Positions 61,961-64,000 of a stretch of 64,000 nucleotides of DNA are shown here, in pieces. A program made the translations under genes and the position numbers. This DNA is from Heloderma charlesbogerti (taxonomy: Eukaryota > Chordata > Lepidosauria > Squamata > Helodermatidae). How positions within the stretch are numbered: the stretch's first letter is position 1; the number at the start of each line of letters is the position of its first letter. The stretch lies in assembly GCA_026122225.1 (NCBI GenBank), contig JANEZZ010001566.1:286001-350000 (forward strand), written 5' to 3'. Below the pieces are notes generated by a model, which was not told where the DNA came from, searched no databases, and was given only the letters and a program-made list of their open reading frames with translations.

Positions 61961-63179
61961 CTAAAGTAAGGGGAGGAAGAGAACGCAGAATTAATATTTA
62001 CATCAACATACACAGAATATGTTTAGATTTTGTTGACATCCATGACACTTCAGATTTAACTGTCTAAAAATAATGCAAGCTCCCTCCAGTATTGCATGTT
62101 AAACTGAAAAACCAATTTAAAAAATAATTTTAAAAACAGTAAGAAAAATACCTCAATTTCTGGGGCCACCAAAATCTGCAATTTTTCTCAAAATGGGAAT
62201 AAGATCCCCCATAATATCTATATAGTATACAGTGGATATATGGACAGCTGCTACTGCCATGCTCCCCTAATAGCATATATTTTTCTAATTCATATATCTA
62301 GTTTCATCTGAATCACAGTTAACTAGTTTCAAGTTTTACCAGAAATGATTAAATTTCAGTTGTAGCAAAAACAAAAGCAAACCCTAAGTAGCAAGCAAAA
62401 TGTTTGTGAAAAAGTGATACAAGATAAATAAATTTCATATAATGGCCATTTTACACTTGTCACACTGTTACAAAAAAATGAACACAAGTCCATTTTGTTC
62501 AACTGCATATTATTCTGATCTTTAGCTCTAAAATAGCCTGGAATATTTGCAGTAATAAATTTCATTAACATTTTCAGATGTTAAAAAAACAAAAACCACC
62601 CTGTAGAAATGCAGAACTCTTTATCTCAAAACAGACTTTATTTATTGGGAGGGCATATATTGAGAGCAAGTAAGATCCAATATTCCTCAAACAATTCAGC
62701 TGATAAACAAGGCAGTTCTGTCTCACTATGAATGTTCCCAATTCCATAGACCTCCCTGACATCACGACCTGGACACTGTGAAGATGAAAGCACTGTTCTG
62801 TTTGCTTGTTCTCTAAAGGCCATGATATATTCCTATCTCACAATCACTGTGGGAAACCACATGAAAGTGTTCCAAGTTTCCACATACTGCTATAGCTGTA
62901 CTCAATGTTGAAAGAAAAGGGGAAGTGTTCATATGTTTTTTTTTAAAAAAACAAATCAGTAAATTACTTTTTCCATGAAAAAGCACAAAGCAATGTACAA
63001 GAACATAGAAAAAGCAAACAGACAACAGACAACGAGAGAAATATCTAAAAGCCAAAGTTATAATAACCCATCTTAAAACCAAAACACACATTTATGAGAA
63101 AATAAAGACGGCAATAAGTAAAGCAGATTACAGAAACGCAAATGAGTAACAGCCAGAAATCTCAAATGTTGTTAACGGT
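61961..63179. other. Intron 1, visible left part: nothing recognised
   Basis: AT-rich intron sequence, no features seen. Confidence 0.5.
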
Positions 63180-63340
63180 ATAGCACCTTGTAGAACATCC
63201 AAAGCTACAACTGGATCTGATGAAAAGGAGAGTGCATTGGTTTCATCTGCATACTGATGGAACTTTACCAAAAATTATTTCAGTGATTTCATGTAGATGT
63301 CAAAATGCATGGGGGATAGAATACGGCCTTATGAAACCCT
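63180..63340 (-). mobile_element. L2-group LINE, reverse-transcriptase scrap
   Basis: On the minus strand GGTTTCATAAGGCCGTATTC and ATTTTGACATCTACATGAAA correspond to the [20 protein letters not shown] region, and CATCAGTATGCAGATGAAACC to HQYADDT. Heavily decayed. Confidence 0.55.
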
Positions 63341-63439
63341 GTAGCATAAATGCAAAGGCCAAAACAGAAATCAACCACCACCATCTTCTGGAACCTCCTA
63401 TCAATGCCCTGGTCACACTGTAGGATACAGAGATGCCCC

Positions 63440-63700
63440 AGGCAGTTGATATGATCAGGCCTATGCAACCTCTCCCACTCTGCAGAGCCCATATAGCTCC
63501 TTGGTATGTATCTGGGCTGAGGGCAATGAAGCAAGTAGAACTACAACTAGAATACAAGTGGAGGAAAGCTCATGCTCAATCTGATCAGGCAAAGCCCATT
63601 ATCAAGCTGATTTTGTGGCAGTGAGGGTGGCAAAGAAGGATTTGCATCTTCAGAGTGTCATCCAGCAGATGGTAAGTGGGCCCATTATAATCTCATCCAG
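63440..63700 (+). mobile_element. L2-group LINE, linker-region fragment
   Basis: QPLPLCRAHIAPWYVSGLRA and LEYKWRKAHAQSDQAK parallel [20 protein letters not shown] and [19 protein letters not shown] of the element at 41018-44137. Confidence 0.65.
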
Positions 63701-63732
63701 AGAGCGTTGGTTATACCTTTGGTGGCACTCTG

Positions 63733-64000
63733 TGGCCAGGTTCAGATGATCAGCAGGTGAAAGAACACAGCATTGGTTGTTTTCTCTGGCCCCTGCGTGT
63801 GCTGGTTGCATGACCCGGATTACCCTAATTACCTGAGTTACAGGTTGCCATGTCATCTGAACCTGGCGTGTGGCATGGGCATAGTGACTTTTCACCCACC
63901 CTACAATCCATGGCTTGCAGTAGGGGTTGTAGGGTGGGTGAAAAGTCAACAGATCTGCACCACGCTCGGATGACATGGCAACCCTCAGCACGGGTAATAA
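63733..64000. mobile_element. Long foldback MITE at the right window edge
   Basis: A perfect 21-bp inverted pair, 63886-63906 and 63927-63947 (core TTTTCACCCACCCTACAA), has a 20-base loop. An outer pair, TTGCCATGTCATC at 63845-63857 and GATGACATGGCAA at 63969-63981, extends the stem. CAGGTTCAGATGA at 63737 is also mirrored by TCATCTGAACCTG at 63853. The element may run past the edge. Confidence 0.7.

Noticed and set aside
1..61960. Assignment to ATG2A instead of ATG2B
   Set aside because: Specific stretches such as [35 protein letters not shown] and the total length fit ATG2B as I recall it.
1..64000. CRISPR arrays, operons, phage or endogenous retrovirus genes
   Set aside because: No direct-repeat and spacer pattern, no gag, pol or env frames with LTRs; the only reverse transcriptases are of non-LTR LINEs.

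Overview
The window is vertebrate nuclear DNA, most likely from a squamate reptile. It has one large, intron-rich gene, and its introns are packed with BovB/RTE, L2/CR1-group and L1 LINE pieces, a Tc1-like transposon, tRNA-derived SINEs and many palindromic MITEs, a mix typical of lizards and snakes. No bacterial, viral or organellar genes were seen.

The only host gene is ATG2B, on the minus strand across the whole window. ATG2B is the large autophagy lipid-transfer protein that bridges the ER and the growing phagophore. I could place 41 coding exons, from exon 2 (61798-61960) to exon 42 (1-209, cut by the window edge). Splice phases join without a break over 6,053 coding bases (2,017 codons), with no internal stop. 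Exon 1, holding the start codon, lies beyond base 64000, and the last few codons lie before base 1. Residue numbers below assume a 54-codon exon 1, as I recall for human ATG2B. The WIPI- and GABARAP-binding segment is in exons 30-31 (19810-20617), and the conserved C-terminal ATG2 region is in exons 38-42.

Introns by region: 1-5 kb, an L2 fragment and two palindromic MITEs. 5-12 kb (intron 37), two nearly full-length BovB LINEs pointing at each other; the first has an intact 1,000-codon reading frame, the second one frameshift. 13-17 kb, an L2 copy split by a foldback element, an L1 fragment, and a CR1 3' end ending 11 bases from a splice donor. 24.5-26.2 kb (intron 26), a Tc1-like transposon with two lesions. 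27-31 kb, MITEs and L2 pieces. 35-36 kb, a 5'-truncated L2. 40.9-44.2 kb (intron 15), a nearly complete L2-group LINE. 45-64 kb, MITEs, SINEs, CR1 and L2 fragments, a hAT-like foldback element with target duplication, and a strong hairpin at the right edge.

I found no convincing new gene system. The most interesting points are the intact BovB next to a splice acceptor and its inverted partner, a GC-AG intron in ATG2B, and several families of long-armed foldback elements.
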